Of a DNA stretch of 64,000 nucleotides, positions 1 through 9,237 are shown in pieces. Source of the stretch: JALHST01 sp963798435 (GTDB lineage Bacteria > Bacteroidota > Bacteroidia > Flavobacteriales > Flavobacteriaceae); contig CAWCTF010000006.1 in NCBI GenBank assembly GCA_963798435.1, forward strand, positions 248,001-312,000. The letters are read 5' to 3'. The notes below the pieces were generated by a model. It saw only the letters and a program-made list of their open reading frames with translations, did no database searches and was not told the origin of the DNA. The position numbers and the translations under genes were made by a program. Within the stretch, counting starts at the first letter, position 1, and every line of letters begins with the position of its first letter.

Positions 1-379
1 GGCTGCAGGGGGTGTTGTTACCAATAAGGATGGAAAAGTGCTTTTTATTTATAGAAATGACAAATGGGACCTTCCTAAAGGAAGGTTGAAGAAAAAAGAG
101 ACCCTGGAAGAATGTGCCATTCGGGAGGTTATGGAAGAAACCGGGGTACAAGGGCTGAAAATCGAAAATTTCTTAAAGACCACCTATCACGTTTTCAAGC
201 GCAATGGTCGGCACAAATTAAAGGAGGTGCATTGGTATGCCATGAAAACGTCGTTCGACGGCATCTTAGTGCCCCAGAACAATGAAGGAATTATGCGTGT
301 AAAATGGAAAGGGCCGGTCAAGATCCAGAAGGCCCTATTAAATTCGTACACTAATATTAAAATTCTTTTTGAAGAATGA
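1..379 (+). CDS. Nudix hydrolase, 5' end cut by window edge
   Basis: The reading frame is open from base 2, with no start codon inside the window, so the N-terminus lies to the left. A complete Nudix box (G-x5-E-x7-REV-x-EE-x-G-V) is encoded at about 80-148, which is the Mg2+ and pyrophosphate-binding helix of hydrolases acting on nucleoside diphosphates linked to another moiety. About 125 residues are visible. The substrate cannot be read from the motif. The gene converges on the M14 peptidase gene with only 19 bp between the stops and no clear terminator hairpin. A GTG at 38 is an internal valine of the conserved fold, not the start. Confidence 0.85.
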   Translation, partial: AAGGVVTNKDGKVLFIYRNDKWDLPKGRLKKKETLEECAIREVMEETGVQGLKIENFLKTTYHVFKRNGRHKLKEVHWYAMKTSFDGILVPQNNEGIMRVKWKGPVKIQKALLNSYTNIKILFEE

Positions 380-398
380 ACACGACCCAAGGATGGTT

Positions 399-2147
399 TT
401 ATTCTGTTTTAGGGATTCGATAAATCGGATATTGCAAATGTTCAGGTTCATAATATTTTGAATGTTCGAACAGCCATTGTAACTGTGCGTACCAATTATT
501 GGCAAATTCGGGCTCCCCTAATTTTTTAGACGCAAAGTTTGATTTCAACAACGAATCGTTTTCGAGCATTTCGAAGGCGATATCCTCGAAAACATAGGGT
601 GAAAAACCTTCCTTCTCTTGTAAGATGGTGTCGAAAAAGTTCCAGTTGAAAAAAGAATCGACCGCCGCGGGTTCCAAGGTCTCCATTATATATCGAATAC
701 CTGGCTGATTGGTAGGAACATAAAGGTCTCCCTTATTAAAATTTACTTGCCGCGTGCGTTGTTCGACCTTGGTGTCAAAATGCGGATAATGGCCTTCAAA
801 AGCTTCGTTCCTGGTTTTGTAGGATTCGATGCGATAAGATTGAACGGTCATTAGGGAGTCCTTTTCCAGGATACTGAAATCGATTTTGTTCAATTGCAAA
901 AGATCGACGATCTTATGCCATCCATGTTTAACGAGATATGCCTCTGGTATTGCTACCGAATCAGTAGCAATAAAATAGTCCCTATATTCGACTTTCTTAG
1001 TAAAAGGGCGATTCCGGTCATATTTAAGACGTGGGAAACCGGTCACGGGACTTATCAAGGTATCTGCTTCGAATCCTTTAAAATCTAAAACGGAGGAACG
1101 GGTCGTATCTACTTCCCAGCGCAATGGGTAGTATTTTTGATTTAAAGAGGCTACGTCGCTATTTCTTCGAAGTTCCTTGATTTTCTTTCCCTCCACCTCG
1201 GCAATATTCAGCATTTGCACAAGCAGCTCATAGGTCCCTTCAACGCGCTGCTTATAGGGTTTCAGCATATGGGTCTCAACCATCATACCAAGTGTATTCC
1301 AGAGCGTGGTATACCCCGTGGAGTACCTCGGAGAATCCATGAATTGAGAAAATCCCGTTTCTGGAACTTGATTAAATACATTGACGTAGGGGGTAATGTC
1401 CCAGTTGGCCTTGGCCAGTGAATTTTGAAGTTCGGGCATGATCGAATCATGCACATAGCGCCCTAATTCCCCACCTAATTTATCATGTTGTGTAAAGAGA
1501 TGGGTTAACGTGTATTGATAATCAGCACCATTGCTTACATGGTTGTCGATAAAGATATCGGGTTTTACCAAATGAAAAATCTGAGCGAAGGTGCGGGCAT
1601 TCTTGGTGTCGGTTTTGATAAAGTCCCTGTTGAGGTCATAATTTTGGGCATTCCCTCGAAAACCATACGATTTAGGGCCATTTTGATTGGCGCGTGTCGT
1701 ACTATTCCTGTTCAGGGATCCACCTACATTATATATGGGGATGGTGGCCACGACCGTGTTTTTGGGTGCCGCCAATTTTCCGGTAACCAAGTCACGAAAG
1801 AGGAGCATAGTGGCATCTATACCATCGCTTTCTCCGGGATGTATGCCATTATTGATCAGTATCAGGGTCTTTTCATTTCCAATTTTCTGAAAATTGAAAT
1901 TGCCTTCCGGATTATAGGTTACAAGATGCAATGGATGGCCACTATCTGTTTCGCCTATGGTTTGAATGTTAACCACTGAAAATTCTTTGGCCAACGCAAT
2001 ATAGAAATCAATGGTTTGCAGGTAGGTAGCGGTCTCGGTCCCTTGGCTAATTTCAAATTGGGTTTGTAAATCGGCTCGTTTATCCTGTGTTTTCTTTTCA
2101 CATGACCATAAAGCAACTGTAAGAAAAACGAATAGGTATGTCCTCAT
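399..2147 (-). CDS. M14 family zinc carboxypeptidase-like lipoprotein
   Basis: This 582-residue protein starts with a lipoprotein signal (hydrophobic stretch, then LWSC with Cys16 as the predicted lipidated residue), so it is probably exported and membrane anchored. The zinc site of family M14 is visible: H103-x-x-E106 in IHPGE and a third ligand near H203 in DNHVSNGAD. The DLNRDF motif near 172-177 matches the substrate-carboxylate-binding Asn-Arg of the family. The likely role is peptide or amino-acid trimming in the periplasm or at the surface. The protein is longer than classical carboxypeptidase A domains (about 300 residues), and the C-terminal half has no recognised domain. The ATG start at 2147 is directly followed by the signal sequence. 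Confidence 0.85.
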   Translation of the reverse strand: MRTYLFVFLTVALWSCEKKTQDKRADLQTQFEISQGTETATYLQTIDFYIALAKEFSVVNIQTIGETDSGHPLHLVTYNPEGNFNFQKIGNEKTLILINNGIHPGESDGIDATMLLFRDLVTGKLAAPKNTVVATIPIYNVGGSLNRNSTTRANQNGPKSYGFRGNAQNYDLNRDFIKTDTKNARTFAQIFHLVKPDIFIDNHVSNGADYQYTLTHLFTQHDKLGGELGRYVHDSIMPELQNSLAKANWDITPYVNVFNQVPETGFSQFMDSPRYSTGYTTLWNTLGMMVETHMLKPYKQRVEGTYELLVQMLNIAEVEGKKIKELRRNSDVASLNQKYYPLRWEVDTTRSSVLDFKGFEADTLISPVTGFPRLKYDRNRPFTKKVEYRDYFIATDSVAIPEAYLVKHGWHKIVDLLQLNKIDFSILEKDSLMTVQSYRIESYKTRNEAFEGHYPHFDTKVEQRTRQVNFNKGDLYVPTNQPGIRYIMETLEPAAVDSFFNWNFFDTILQEKEGFSPYVFEDIAFEMLENDSLLKSNFASKKLGEPEFANNWYAQLQWLFEHSKYYEPEHLQYPIYRIPKTE

Positions 2148-2220
2148 TGGTTTGAAATAATTTAACCGATAAAATCGAAATTATTGGCAAAATTAAGTAA
2201 AAACTATAAGAGGAGGACAT

Positions 2221-2625
2221 TTATGCCGCCTTGGTTACCTCGGCCATGATTTCCCGTCCTATCGGTTTGTTGTTATAGGTCAGGGTATGGTGGGTTTTAA
2301 GCTTAAATTTCTGCCAGTTTTCACGATCGTAATTGTCAATAGAAGACGTAACGATATTGATGCGCACTTTTTTTTGAATGGGCAAAGCAATGAATTCTTC
2401 AAGGAATTGCCAACCATCCATAATGGGCATATTGATATCTAGAAATATAATGTCGGGAATCTCTTCTTTTTTCCTCAAGAGTTCCAAGATGGCATCTAAG
2501 GCCAACTGCCCATTTCCAAAGGTCTTTATGGCATCACAAATTACTACCGAAGATAAGATTTTCTTTATACCGAAAACCATAATCGAATCATCATCGATCA
2601 CGAAGATTGAATTAATTTCTGTCAT
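2221..2625 (-). CDS. Single-domain response regulator (receiver only)
   Basis: The 134-residue protein consists of one CheY-like receiver domain with no output domain. The acidic triad D11-D13, the phospho-acceptor D63 in FLDINMPIMDG, T93/S94 and K120 are all in place, so it should be phosphorylatable. Its start overlaps the 3' end of the upstream histidine kinase gene by 14 bp, indicating translational coupling and a cognate pair. Such stand-alone receivers act through protein-protein contact or as phosphate shuttles; the downstream target is not in this window. Confidence 0.88.
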   Translation of the reverse strand: MTEINSIFVIDDDSIMVFGIKKILSSVVICDAIKTFGNGQLALDAILELLRKKEEIPDIIFLDINMPIMDGWQFLEEFIALPIQKKVRINIVTSSIDNYDRENWQKFKLKTHHTLTYNNKPIGREIMAEVTKAA

Positions 2626-5608
2626 TGAAGTATATTTTAAAAGTAGTACCCTTATTCACTTTGCTTTGAACGGTTACCTTGCCGTTCATCGCCTCTATTT
2701 GATTTTTTGAGATATAAAGTCCGATTCCCCGGGCATCCTTATTCGTATGGAATGTTTTATACATGCCGAATATTTTATCCCCGTGTTTTTCAAGATCGAT
2801 GCCTAGGCCATTATCCTCAATGCTTAGTACACTATAAGTGCCTTCGTGGGTTACGCTTAATTTTATCACCGGATTTCGTTCTGGGGCGTGATATTTAACG
2901 GCATTGGTTATAAAATTTAAGAGGATACTTTCAACATAGGCAGGTACTACCTTGATATATACATCCTCTGAAATCGTATTGATGATACGGGCGTTGTTAT
3001 TCAGTATGAACCCTTTGAGGTTTTGTTCCACCGCCTTGATTTTTTGGTTGAGGTTGACCTGTTGCGTTTCTAGATTTACATTGGTGCTAATCGCCACTAC
3101 TTCATTGAGATTGTCTAGGGTGTCTAGAAGATTGTCGGAAGCATCGGTCAACATTTTTATGATACGAACTTTTTCGTTTTCATCCTTTTCATGCATCAAG
3201 AAGTCAAGGAGCATCGAGAAATTGGCCGTATGGGAACGGAGGTTGTGTGAAACGATGTGGGCAAAATTGATAAGTTTTTTATTTTGTAAAGAGGTCATAT
3301 TGATCAGATGGCGCAGTTCTTCCTCTTTGTTTTTCAGACCTGTAATGTCTAAACTGATTCCCAAAAGGCCGGTTACCTCACCGATTTCATTTTTTAAGGG
3401 AATTTTAGAGGTTAAAAAGGTGGTATGCGAACCATCTGTTTTGATGTTCAAGGTTTCCTGGCCCAGCATTGGTTGCCCCGTGGTCATTACCTTTACGTCT
3501 TCATCACGTGAAACCTGTGCTACAGCATCATCATAGAGATCGAAGTCATTTAGGCCGATCAATTCGTCTTGATTGGTTATCCCTAGGTAATCGCACTCCG
3601 ATTTATTTACTAGGATTTTTCGTGATTCGGTATCCTTTATATACACGTTGATGGGCAAATTATCAATAACAGTCCTTAATAATTTGCGTTCCTCGCGAAT
3701 CTGTCGTTCCTTTTTAACCGATTCGGAAACATCTTGCACGATCGACCAGACCAGTTTTTTGCCTTTCTTGTTTATGATCAGTGACTTGTAAATGATTACC
3801 GAGAATTCAGTACCGTCTTTTTTGATATAGGTTTCCGCTAGGGGGCCGCAGCTGCCTTGTTTTTCAAGCGTGCCATTAATTTGTTCCTTAAACTGAACGT
3901 CTTTGTTGGCAAGAAGGTCCCAATACCTGATTTTGGCGATAGCCTCTTTGTCATAGCCTGAGGTCTGTTCAAAGGAAGGATTGAAGTCAATAATTTCACC
4001 GGATTCAAAATCGAATAAAATAAAACTAACTGGAGACAATTCGTAAAGGGTTCTAAACTTAAGTTCGCTCTCCCTTAATTTCTCACGTGCAACAACCATT
4101 TCGGTTATCATTCTTCCTTCGGCCAAAAGCGATACGATTTGGTTATTTTCGTCGTAAATCGGTTTTAAGCTAAAATCTATATTTGTAGGTCTTTTTTCAT
4201 GATCCAATACCACGATTTCACTTCGCATGACCTGGCCGCCGGCAGCCGCTTTTATCAATTCCTTAAGACCATCTTTAACGACGTCTGGGATTGGCCACCA
4301 ATACGCATCCCAGAATTTTTTATTGATGATGTCTTCCTGTTTTAAATTGGAAAACTTCAATGCGGTCTCATTTATTTCCAGGAAGGTGCCGTCTACATCT
4401 AAAATGCCGGTAAATTGATACGAGGAATTGAAAATACTCCGAAAGTTACGTTCCTTTTCTTCCTTTTCCTGCTGTGCCAGTAATTTATCGGTAATGTCTA
4501 ATGACATCCCAATAATTCCTTTTACTTCATTATTATCACCTAGGTACGGTATTTTGGAGACCGAGATAAAGGCCTTGGTGCCATCTTTTTTGATGCAGGT
4601 ATCTGTTTTTCCCAGAAGCGGCCGCAGCGTATTCATGACCTCCAGATCATCATTTCTTGAGATGTTTGCCGTCTCCTTGTCATAAATATCAAAATCGGTT
4701 TTGCCAAGGAGATCATCGGTTTTGGCAAATCCGACAAAAGCTAATTCCGATTTGTTCACCAAGATTTTCCGAGATTCGGTATCCTTGATATAAATGTTGA
4801 TAGGAAGATTGTCGATCAAGGTTTTAAGAAGGCGTTCATTTTCATTCGTTTTAATTTCCCTCCTGAAGTGTTCATCAATATCTTGAAAGGTGCCAAGGAG
4901 TCCCACTACTTCGTTGTTCTTCATGATGGCCTTTCCCGCAGCGATTACCCACTTTTCATCGCCATTTTTTGTGACGATTTGAAGTCTTTCATGCCACGGA
5001 ATTCCTTTTCGAATGGCATTGTCTACGCACATGGCAATCTTGTTTCTATCATGACCTTGCTTATAGAAGCAAATGGCTGATTCAAGGGTTGGCATATAGT
5101 CATTCGCTACTTCATGAATAGTCTTGGTCATATCTGACCAGGAGAGGATATTGTTCTGTATATCGTACTCCCAACTACCGACTTTGCCGATTTCCGATTT
5201 TTGGTGCAGTAAGATTTGAAGTTTCTCCATGCGGTTTTCATCACGCTTGACACGTGATACATCATCCCCTTGAACGATGGCCCCGATGATATTTTCGTGT
5301 TCGTCATACCATGGAACAAACGTCCATTCGAACCACCTACTCCCAGATATTGCATCGGAAGAATGCGATTCAATCGGAATACTTTTTTCACCGGTAATAC
5401 ACCCATTTAATGCCTTTTCCCAATTTGTGTCGAAAGTGGTCGACAAGGAAAAAAGATCATTTCCGAACACCGTTCGATTATCGAGTTCGAAGGTGTGTAT
5501 CCAAAGATCGGATGCGTATACGACCTCAAACACCTTATTGACAAAAACAATTGCTTTTGGCAATTGTTTTATTAGGTAATTTTGAGGGGTTGTTTGAGTT
5601 ACTTTCAA
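2612..5608 (-). CDS. Cytosolic multi-PAS sensor histidine kinase
   Basis: The protein has about 998 residues and no transmembrane segment or signal peptide, so it is a soluble sensor. Roughly six consecutive PAS-type modules fill residues 10-765. They are followed by a dimerisation/H-box region with the motif IVSHNLRSH (phospho-acceptor His near 788) and a C-terminal HATPase domain (N box NFITNAVKYH near 898, G1 box IEDNGLGID, G2 region RGIGLYISK). PAS modules near 260-380 and 640-760 share long identical stretches such as IKDTESRKILVNKSE, pointing to an internal duplication. The start is TTG at 5608: an in-frame stop lies three codons upstream and no ATG is available before the PAS region. 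It overlaps the receiver gene downstream by 14 bp. The signal sensed is unknown. Confidence 0.88.
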   Translation of the reverse strand: MKVTQTTPQNYLIKQLPKAIVFVNKVFEVVYASDLWIHTFELDNRTVFGNDLFSLSTTFDTNWEKALNGCITGEKSIPIESHSSDAISGSRWFEWTFVPWYDEHENIIGAIVQGDDVSRVKRDENRMEKLQILLHQKSEIGKVGSWEYDIQNNILSWSDMTKTIHEVANDYMPTLESAICFYKQGHDRNKIAMCVDNAIRKGIPWHERLQIVTKNGDEKWVIAAGKAIMKNNEVVGLLGTFQDIDEHFRREIKTNENERLLKTLIDNLPINIYIKDTESRKILVNKSELAFVGFAKTDDLLGKTDFDIYDKETANISRNDDLEVMNTLRPLLGKTDTCIKKDGTKAFISVSKIPYLGDNNEVKGIIGMSLDITDKLLAQQEKEEKERNFRSIFNSSYQFTGILDVDGTFLEINETALKFSNLKQEDIINKKFWDAYWWPIPDVVKDGLKELIKAAAGGQVMRSEIVVLDHEKRPTNIDFSLKPIYDENNQIVSLLAEGRMITEMVVAREKLRESELKFRTLYELSPVSFILFDFESGEIIDFNPSFEQTSGYDKEAIAKIRYWDLLANKDVQFKEQINGTLEKQGSCGPLAETYIKKDGTEFSVIIYKSLIINKKGKKLVWSIVQDVSESVKKERQIREERKLLRTVIDNLPINVYIKDTESRKILVNKSECDYLGITNQDELIGLNDFDLYDDAVAQVSRDEDVKVMTTGQPMLGQETLNIKTDGSHTTFLTSKIPLKNEIGEVTGLLGISLDITGLKNKEEELRHLINMTSLQNKKLINFAHIVSHNLRSHTANFSMLLDFLMHEKDENEKVRIIKMLTDASDNLLDTLDNLNEVVAISTNVNLETQQVNLNQKIKAVEQNLKGFILNNNARIINTISEDVYIKVVPAYVESILLNFITNAVKYHAPERNPVIKLSVTHEGTYSVLSIEDNGLGIDLEKHGDKIFGMYKTFHTNKDARGIGLYISKNQIEAMNGKVTVQSKVNKGTTFKIYFNDRN

Positions 5609-5841
5609 TGTATGTTAGAAATTTCCTACTAAAGTAATATGATTTTCCAACATAGATAAAGGTTTGTTGTGTAGAGGCTTAAACCCGTTGTGTAATCCAA
5701 TAAATACAAGATTATTAATCCATTTATATAAAAAGAAAGAAAAATCTTACAAAATATTATCTTTCACTTATTATAAATAGTGTCGAATGCCTCCTTGATT
5801 TTCGGTCTGAAAAGAGTATAGCGAATTAAAAGGGATGATGG

Positions 5842-6297
5842 TCAAGGTACTCGTACGGTATCGGGCACCAAACCAGTATAGTCGCCCCCGTTACGTATTA
5901 CATCCCGTACAATTGACGAGCTGATATATGATTTGCCCGAAGAAGTAAGAAGGAATACGGTTTCTATTTCCGAAAGTTTTCGATTGGTATGGGCAATTGC
6001 CTTCTCAAATTCAAAATCGCCCGGATTTCGAAGCCCCCTAAGTATGAATTGGGCGTCCTCCTGTTTACAGAAGTCAACGGTGAGTCCCGTATAGGTCTTC
6101 ACCTTTATTTTAGGTTCATTTATAAAGGCTTCTTTTATGAAACGTATACGTTCTTCTACGGTAAACATATATTTCTTATCTGCATTGACTCCAATAGCAA
6201 TTATCAGTTCATCAAAAAGGGTAATACCCCGTTGAATAATATCAAAATGACCCAGCGTCAATGGGTCAAAAGAACCTGGAAAAATAGCACGTTTCAT
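5842..6297 (-). CDS. coaD: Pantetheine-phosphate adenylyltransferase
   Basis: CoaD transfers AMP from ATP to 4'-phosphopantetheine, the penultimate step of coenzyme A synthesis in the cytosol. The N-terminus MKRAIFPGSFDPLTLGH carries the nucleotidyltransferase T-x-G-H motif (T14-H17), and ISSSIVRDV near the C-terminus is the second conserved signature. The frame opens at 6318, but the ATG at 6297 places the protein start exactly where the family begins and gives the usual length of 151 residues, so I chose it. It lies just downstream of ddl on the same strand, so the two are probably co-transcribed. Confidence 0.95.
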   Translation of the reverse strand: MKRAIFPGSFDPLTLGHFDIIQRGITLFDELIIAIGVNADKKYMFTVEERIRFIKEAFINEPKIKVKTYTGLTVDFCKQEDAQFILRGLRNPGDFEFEKAIAHTNRKLSEIETVFLLTSSGKSYISSSIVRDVIRNGGDYTGLVPDTVRVP

Positions 6298-6382
6298 AGG
6301 TTGGTTATTCGTTTGCATTAAAAAATCGGTAATTCAAAGATTACAGAACCTACTTAATAATACCCTAGCTTAAGACGTAAAG

Positions 6383-7366
6383 TTAATCATTTTCCCGAAG
6401 CGCCTCGATTATGGCACTTTCGAACAATTGGGGCAAAGAAATTCCCGCAGCCTTCGCTTGTTGTGGTAGAATGCTTTCTTCGGTAAGCCCCGGAGTAGTG
6501 TTTACTTCTAATAGAATAGGTTCATTTCCCACAAAAATGAATTCACTTCGGGTATATCCTTTCATTTTCAATACCTCGTATATTTTTTTTGCGATTGTGG
6601 CAACATTCTTTTCTTGAAGGTTTGAAAGGCGCGCTGGGGTGATTTCTTGGGACTTTCCTTCATATTTGGCGGCATAATCAAAGAAGTCATTCTCACTGAC
6701 GATTTCAGTAATGGGCAGCACCTTAACTTCCCCGTGATAGGTGATTACACCAACTGAAACTTCAATTCCGTCTAAAAAAGATTCGATCAATATCTCATTG
6801 TCTTCACGAAAGGCCTTTTCGATCGCCGCTGGCAGTTCTTCTTTATTATAAACCTTCGTGATACCGAAACTACTTCCTGCCCTATTGGCCTTTACAAAGC
6901 AAGGCAGCCCGACGGCTTGAACAATTTCATCCTCCTTTACGTTATCACCCATATTCAAATAATACGATTTGGCCGACTTAATGCCATACGGTTTTAGAAC
7001 ACTTAATAAATCGCGTTTATTAAATGTAAGGACTGATTGATAAAAGTCACAGGACGTTTGCGGAATGTTCAATAATTCAAAATAGGCCTGTAAAAGACCA
7101 TCTTCCCCAGGAGAACCATGAATGGCATTAAAGATGCAATCAAAATGAATGTCCTTTTCAGCTAGCTTGAGTGAAAAATCGTGTCGGTTCACCGGAAACT
7201 CCTGGTTTTGGTCATCAACGTATACCCAGCGATCACGAAAAATATGAATGGCATAGGTATTGAATTTCTCGGTATCTAAATAGGTGCACACCACCTTACC
7301 ACTCTTTAAGGAAATTTTGTATTCGCTCGAGTAGCCGCCCATGATAACGGCAATATTTTTTTTCAT
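6383..7366 (-). CDS. ddl: D-alanine--D-alanine ligase
   Basis: This ATP-grasp enzyme joins two D-alanines for peptidoglycan stem peptides. The start MKKNIAVIMGGYSSEY is the typical Ddl opening, the central region has the ATP-grasp residues, and EVNTTPGLTEES near the C-terminus carries the metal-binding Asn and the omega-loop Pro-Gly. The open frame extends two codons further to a TTG at 7372, but the ATG at 7366 gives the canonical 327-residue protein. A possible -7 element (TATGTTTG on the minus strand, 7397-7404) lies about 30 bp upstream. The gene is divergent from the PASTA gene and followed by coaD. Confidence 0.95.
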   Translation of the reverse strand: MKKNIAVIMGGYSSEYKISLKSGKVVCTYLDTEKFNTYAIHIFRDRWVYVDDQNQEFPVNRHDFSLKLAEKDIHFDCIFNAIHGSPGEDGLLQAYFELLNIPQTSCDFYQSVLTFNKRDLLSVLKPYGIKSAKSYYLNMGDNVKEDEIVQAVGLPCFVKANRAGSSFGITKVYNKEELPAAIEKAFREDNEILIESFLDGIEVSVGVITYHGEVKVLPITEIVSENDFFDYAAKYEGKSQEITPARLSNLQEKNVATIAKKIYEVLKMKGYTRSEFIFVGNEPILLEVNTTPGLTEESILPQQAKAAGISLPQLFESAIIEALREND

Positions 7367-7396
7367 AGTCAATTAAGAATGATATGCTGCGCAAAG

Positions 7397-7404
7397 CAAA
7401 CATA
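7397..7404 (-). promoter_or_regulatory. Possible -7 element for ddl
   Basis: The minus-strand sequence TATGTTTG fits the Bacteroidota -7 consensus TAnnTTTG and lies 30 bp before the ddl start. No convincing -33 TTTG is at the right distance, so this is a weak call. Confidence 0.35.
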
Positions 7405-7517
7405 AAGTACGGAAAAAAGCAATCGGTAGCATCTTGAAATTTTCATTTTTTGTTATCCCAATGCTAGGACCATTAACAATATTGATGGCCGGCGACGGTA
7501 ATATAGGGACCATTTCC

Positions 7518-7525
7518 TATCTTTG
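7518..7525 (+). promoter_or_regulatory. Possible -7 element for the PASTA-rluA-type pair
   Basis: TATCTTTG matches TAnnTTTG and sits 17 bp upstream of the ATG at 7543. No good -33 element is seen at 19-21 bp upstream. The position fits transcription of the PASTA gene and the pseudouridine synthase gene as one unit. Confidence 0.45.
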
Positions 7526-7542
7526 TGGCACAATAGTATGAA

Positions 7543-8130
7543 ATGAGGGATTTTCTTAATTTTTTAAGGAGCAAGACTTTTTTGAAACAACTCGGTCTTG
7601 CCGTACTGGCCTTGATAGTCATCGTTTTTTTGGTATTACAATGGTTGAAGGGCACCACGAACCATGGTGAATTCGTTCAGGTACCTGATTTTTCTAAAAT
7701 GTCGGTAAGTGAAATGCGTCAGGCTATTGAGCAGGCGGGCCTGCGCTATGAAGTCCAGGATTCGGCCAACTATAATCCCGAGTACCCAAGATTTTCGATT
7801 ATCGAGCAAGACCCTCCTCCAGGAGAAAAGGTGAAGGAGAATCGAAAGATATATTTTACGGTAAATCCGTCTGGATATAAAAAAGTAACCGTTCCGAATG
7901 TTATTCAAGTTACCCAGCGCAACGCGGCATCTATGCTACGTGCAGTTGGACTGGATGTACAGCGGGTTAGCTATATCGATGAATTGGGAAAGGACATGGT
8001 CTATTATATAAAATTCAAGGGAAAGAATATTTCCCCAGGGGACAAACTACCCAAAACCTCAAAAATAGAGCTGATCTGCGGCAATGGCACCGTGACCGAT
8101 AGGGCCTTGATCAAGGCCGATTCACTTTAG
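7543..8130 (+). CDS. Membrane-anchored PASTA domain protein
   Basis: The 195-residue protein has a short cytosolic N-terminus, one transmembrane helix at about 17-37, and two PASTA repeats on the far side of the membrane (about 45-112 and 114-185; each begins with a VPxF/VPNV strand). PASTA domains elsewhere bind peptidoglycan or muropeptides in penicillin-binding proteins and Ser/Thr kinases, but neither a kinase nor a transpeptidase domain is attached here. Next to ddl, a cell-wall-related role is plausible but inferred. The following pseudouridine synthase gene starts 3 bp after the stop, so the two genes are almost certainly co-transcribed. Confidence 0.85.
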   Translation: MRDFLNFLRSKTFLKQLGLAVLALIVIVFLVLQWLKGTTNHGEFVQVPDFSKMSVSEMRQAIEQAGLRYEVQDSANYNPEYPRFSIIEQDPPPGEKVKENRKIYFTVNPSGYKKVTVPNVIQVTQRNAASMLRAVGLDVQRVSYIDELGKDMVYYIKFKGKNISPGDKLPKTSKIELICGNGTVTDRALIKADSL

Positions 8131-8133
8131 CCT

Positions 8134-9165
8134 ATGGAATTAGCGGAAACCCCAGAGGGTAATGAAGAAGAGCTTTTTGAGCATCATAGATTCTTGGCAT
8201 CAAAAGGGCAGGAGCCCCTACGCGTTGATAAATTTTTGATGAACTTTATCGAATATGCTACACGAAATAAAATTCAGCAAGCCGCTAAGGATGGTCATAT
8301 TTGGGTTAATGATGCCATTGTAAAACAAAACTATCGCGTTAAAGCTGGTGATGAAGTCAAAGTGCTTTTTGCGCACCCACCGCATGAATTTTTGTTGGTA
8401 CCAGAAGATATTCCGTTGTCCATAGTCTATGAAGACGAAACCCTATTGGTAGTCAATAAGCCTGCAGGGATGGTCGTGCATCCCGGACATGGTAATTATT
8501 CAGGAACCTTGATCAATGCCTTATTACATCATATAAAAGACTTACCGGTCAATAGCAACGAGCGACCGGGATTGGTACATAGGATCGATAAAGATACTTC
8601 TGGACTTTTGGTAATCGCCAAGACCGATGCCGCCATGACGCACCTTGCCAAACAATTTTTCGAAAAGTCTTCAGAACGGGAATATATTGCTTTGGTCTGG
8701 GGAAATATGGAAAATAACAACGGTACTATCGAAGGCAATATTGGTCGGAATCCCAAAAATCGATTACAAATGCATGTATTTCCAGAAGGAGAGGAGGGAA
8801 AGGAAGCGATAACGCACTACACGGTTTTGGAACGATTGGGATATGTGACCTTGGTCTCGTGCAAGCTTGAAACGGGACGTACCCATCAAATACGGGCACA
8901 TATGAAATATATTGGCCATACGCTATTCAATGACGAACGTTATGGTGGGGATAAAATTCTTAAGGGAACCACATTTACCAAGTATAAACAATTTGTAGAG
9001 AACGCCTTCAAGATTCTGCCTAGACAGGCACTGCATGCCAAATCCTTGGGGTTTGTGCATCCAGTTACTGGGAAAACCATGCGTTTTGAGTCGGAAATCC
9101 CAGAAGATATGGCAGAATGTATCGAGAAATGGCGTCAGTATGCAAAACATAGTAGTACTGAATAA
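8134..9165 (+). CDS. RluA-family 23S rRNA pseudouridine synthase (RluD-like)
   Basis: The 343-residue protein has an N-terminal S4 RNA-binding domain (about 28-90) and a pseudouridine synthase catalytic domain with HRIDKDTSG, in which D152 is the expected nucleophile. RluD converts three uridines in helix 69 of 23S rRNA, and the S4-plus-catalytic layout matches RluD or RluC. The exact target is inferred only. It follows the PASTA gene by 3 bp. The first 20 residues are acidic and not part of the S4 fold. Confidence 0.88.
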   Translation: MELAETPEGNEEELFEHHRFLASKGQEPLRVDKFLMNFIEYATRNKIQQAAKDGHIWVNDAIVKQNYRVKAGDEVKVLFAHPPHEFLLVPEDIPLSIVYEDETLLVVNKPAGMVVHPGHGNYSGTLINALLHHIKDLPVNSNERPGLVHRIDKDTSGLLVIAKTDAAMTHLAKQFFEKSSEREYIALVWGNMENNNGTIEGNIGRNPKNRLQMHVFPEGEEGKEAITHYTVLERLGYVTLVSCKLETGRTHQIRAHMKYIGHTLFNDERYGGDKILKGTTFTKYKQFVENAFKILPRQALHAKSLGFVHPVTGKTMRFESEIPEDMAECIEKWRQYAKHSSTE

Positions 9166-9216
9166 CTACCATCATTTACCCCATACCTACGAATAGGTCA
9201 AAATGGAAAACTTGAT

Positions 9217-9224
9217 TATTTTTG
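9217..9224 (+). promoter_or_regulatory. Possible -7 element for yaaA
   Basis: TATTTTTG fits TAnnTTTG and lies 13 bp before the yaaA ATG at 9238, so the transcript would have a very short 5' leader. No convincing -33 motif was found. Confidence 0.4.
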
Positions 9225-9237
9225 AAAAAAAGTGTAA

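Noticed and set aside
1515..1979. A 154-codon plus-strand frame inside the M14 peptidase gene
   Set aside because: It overlaps the zinc-site coding region on the other strand and has no recognisable domain.
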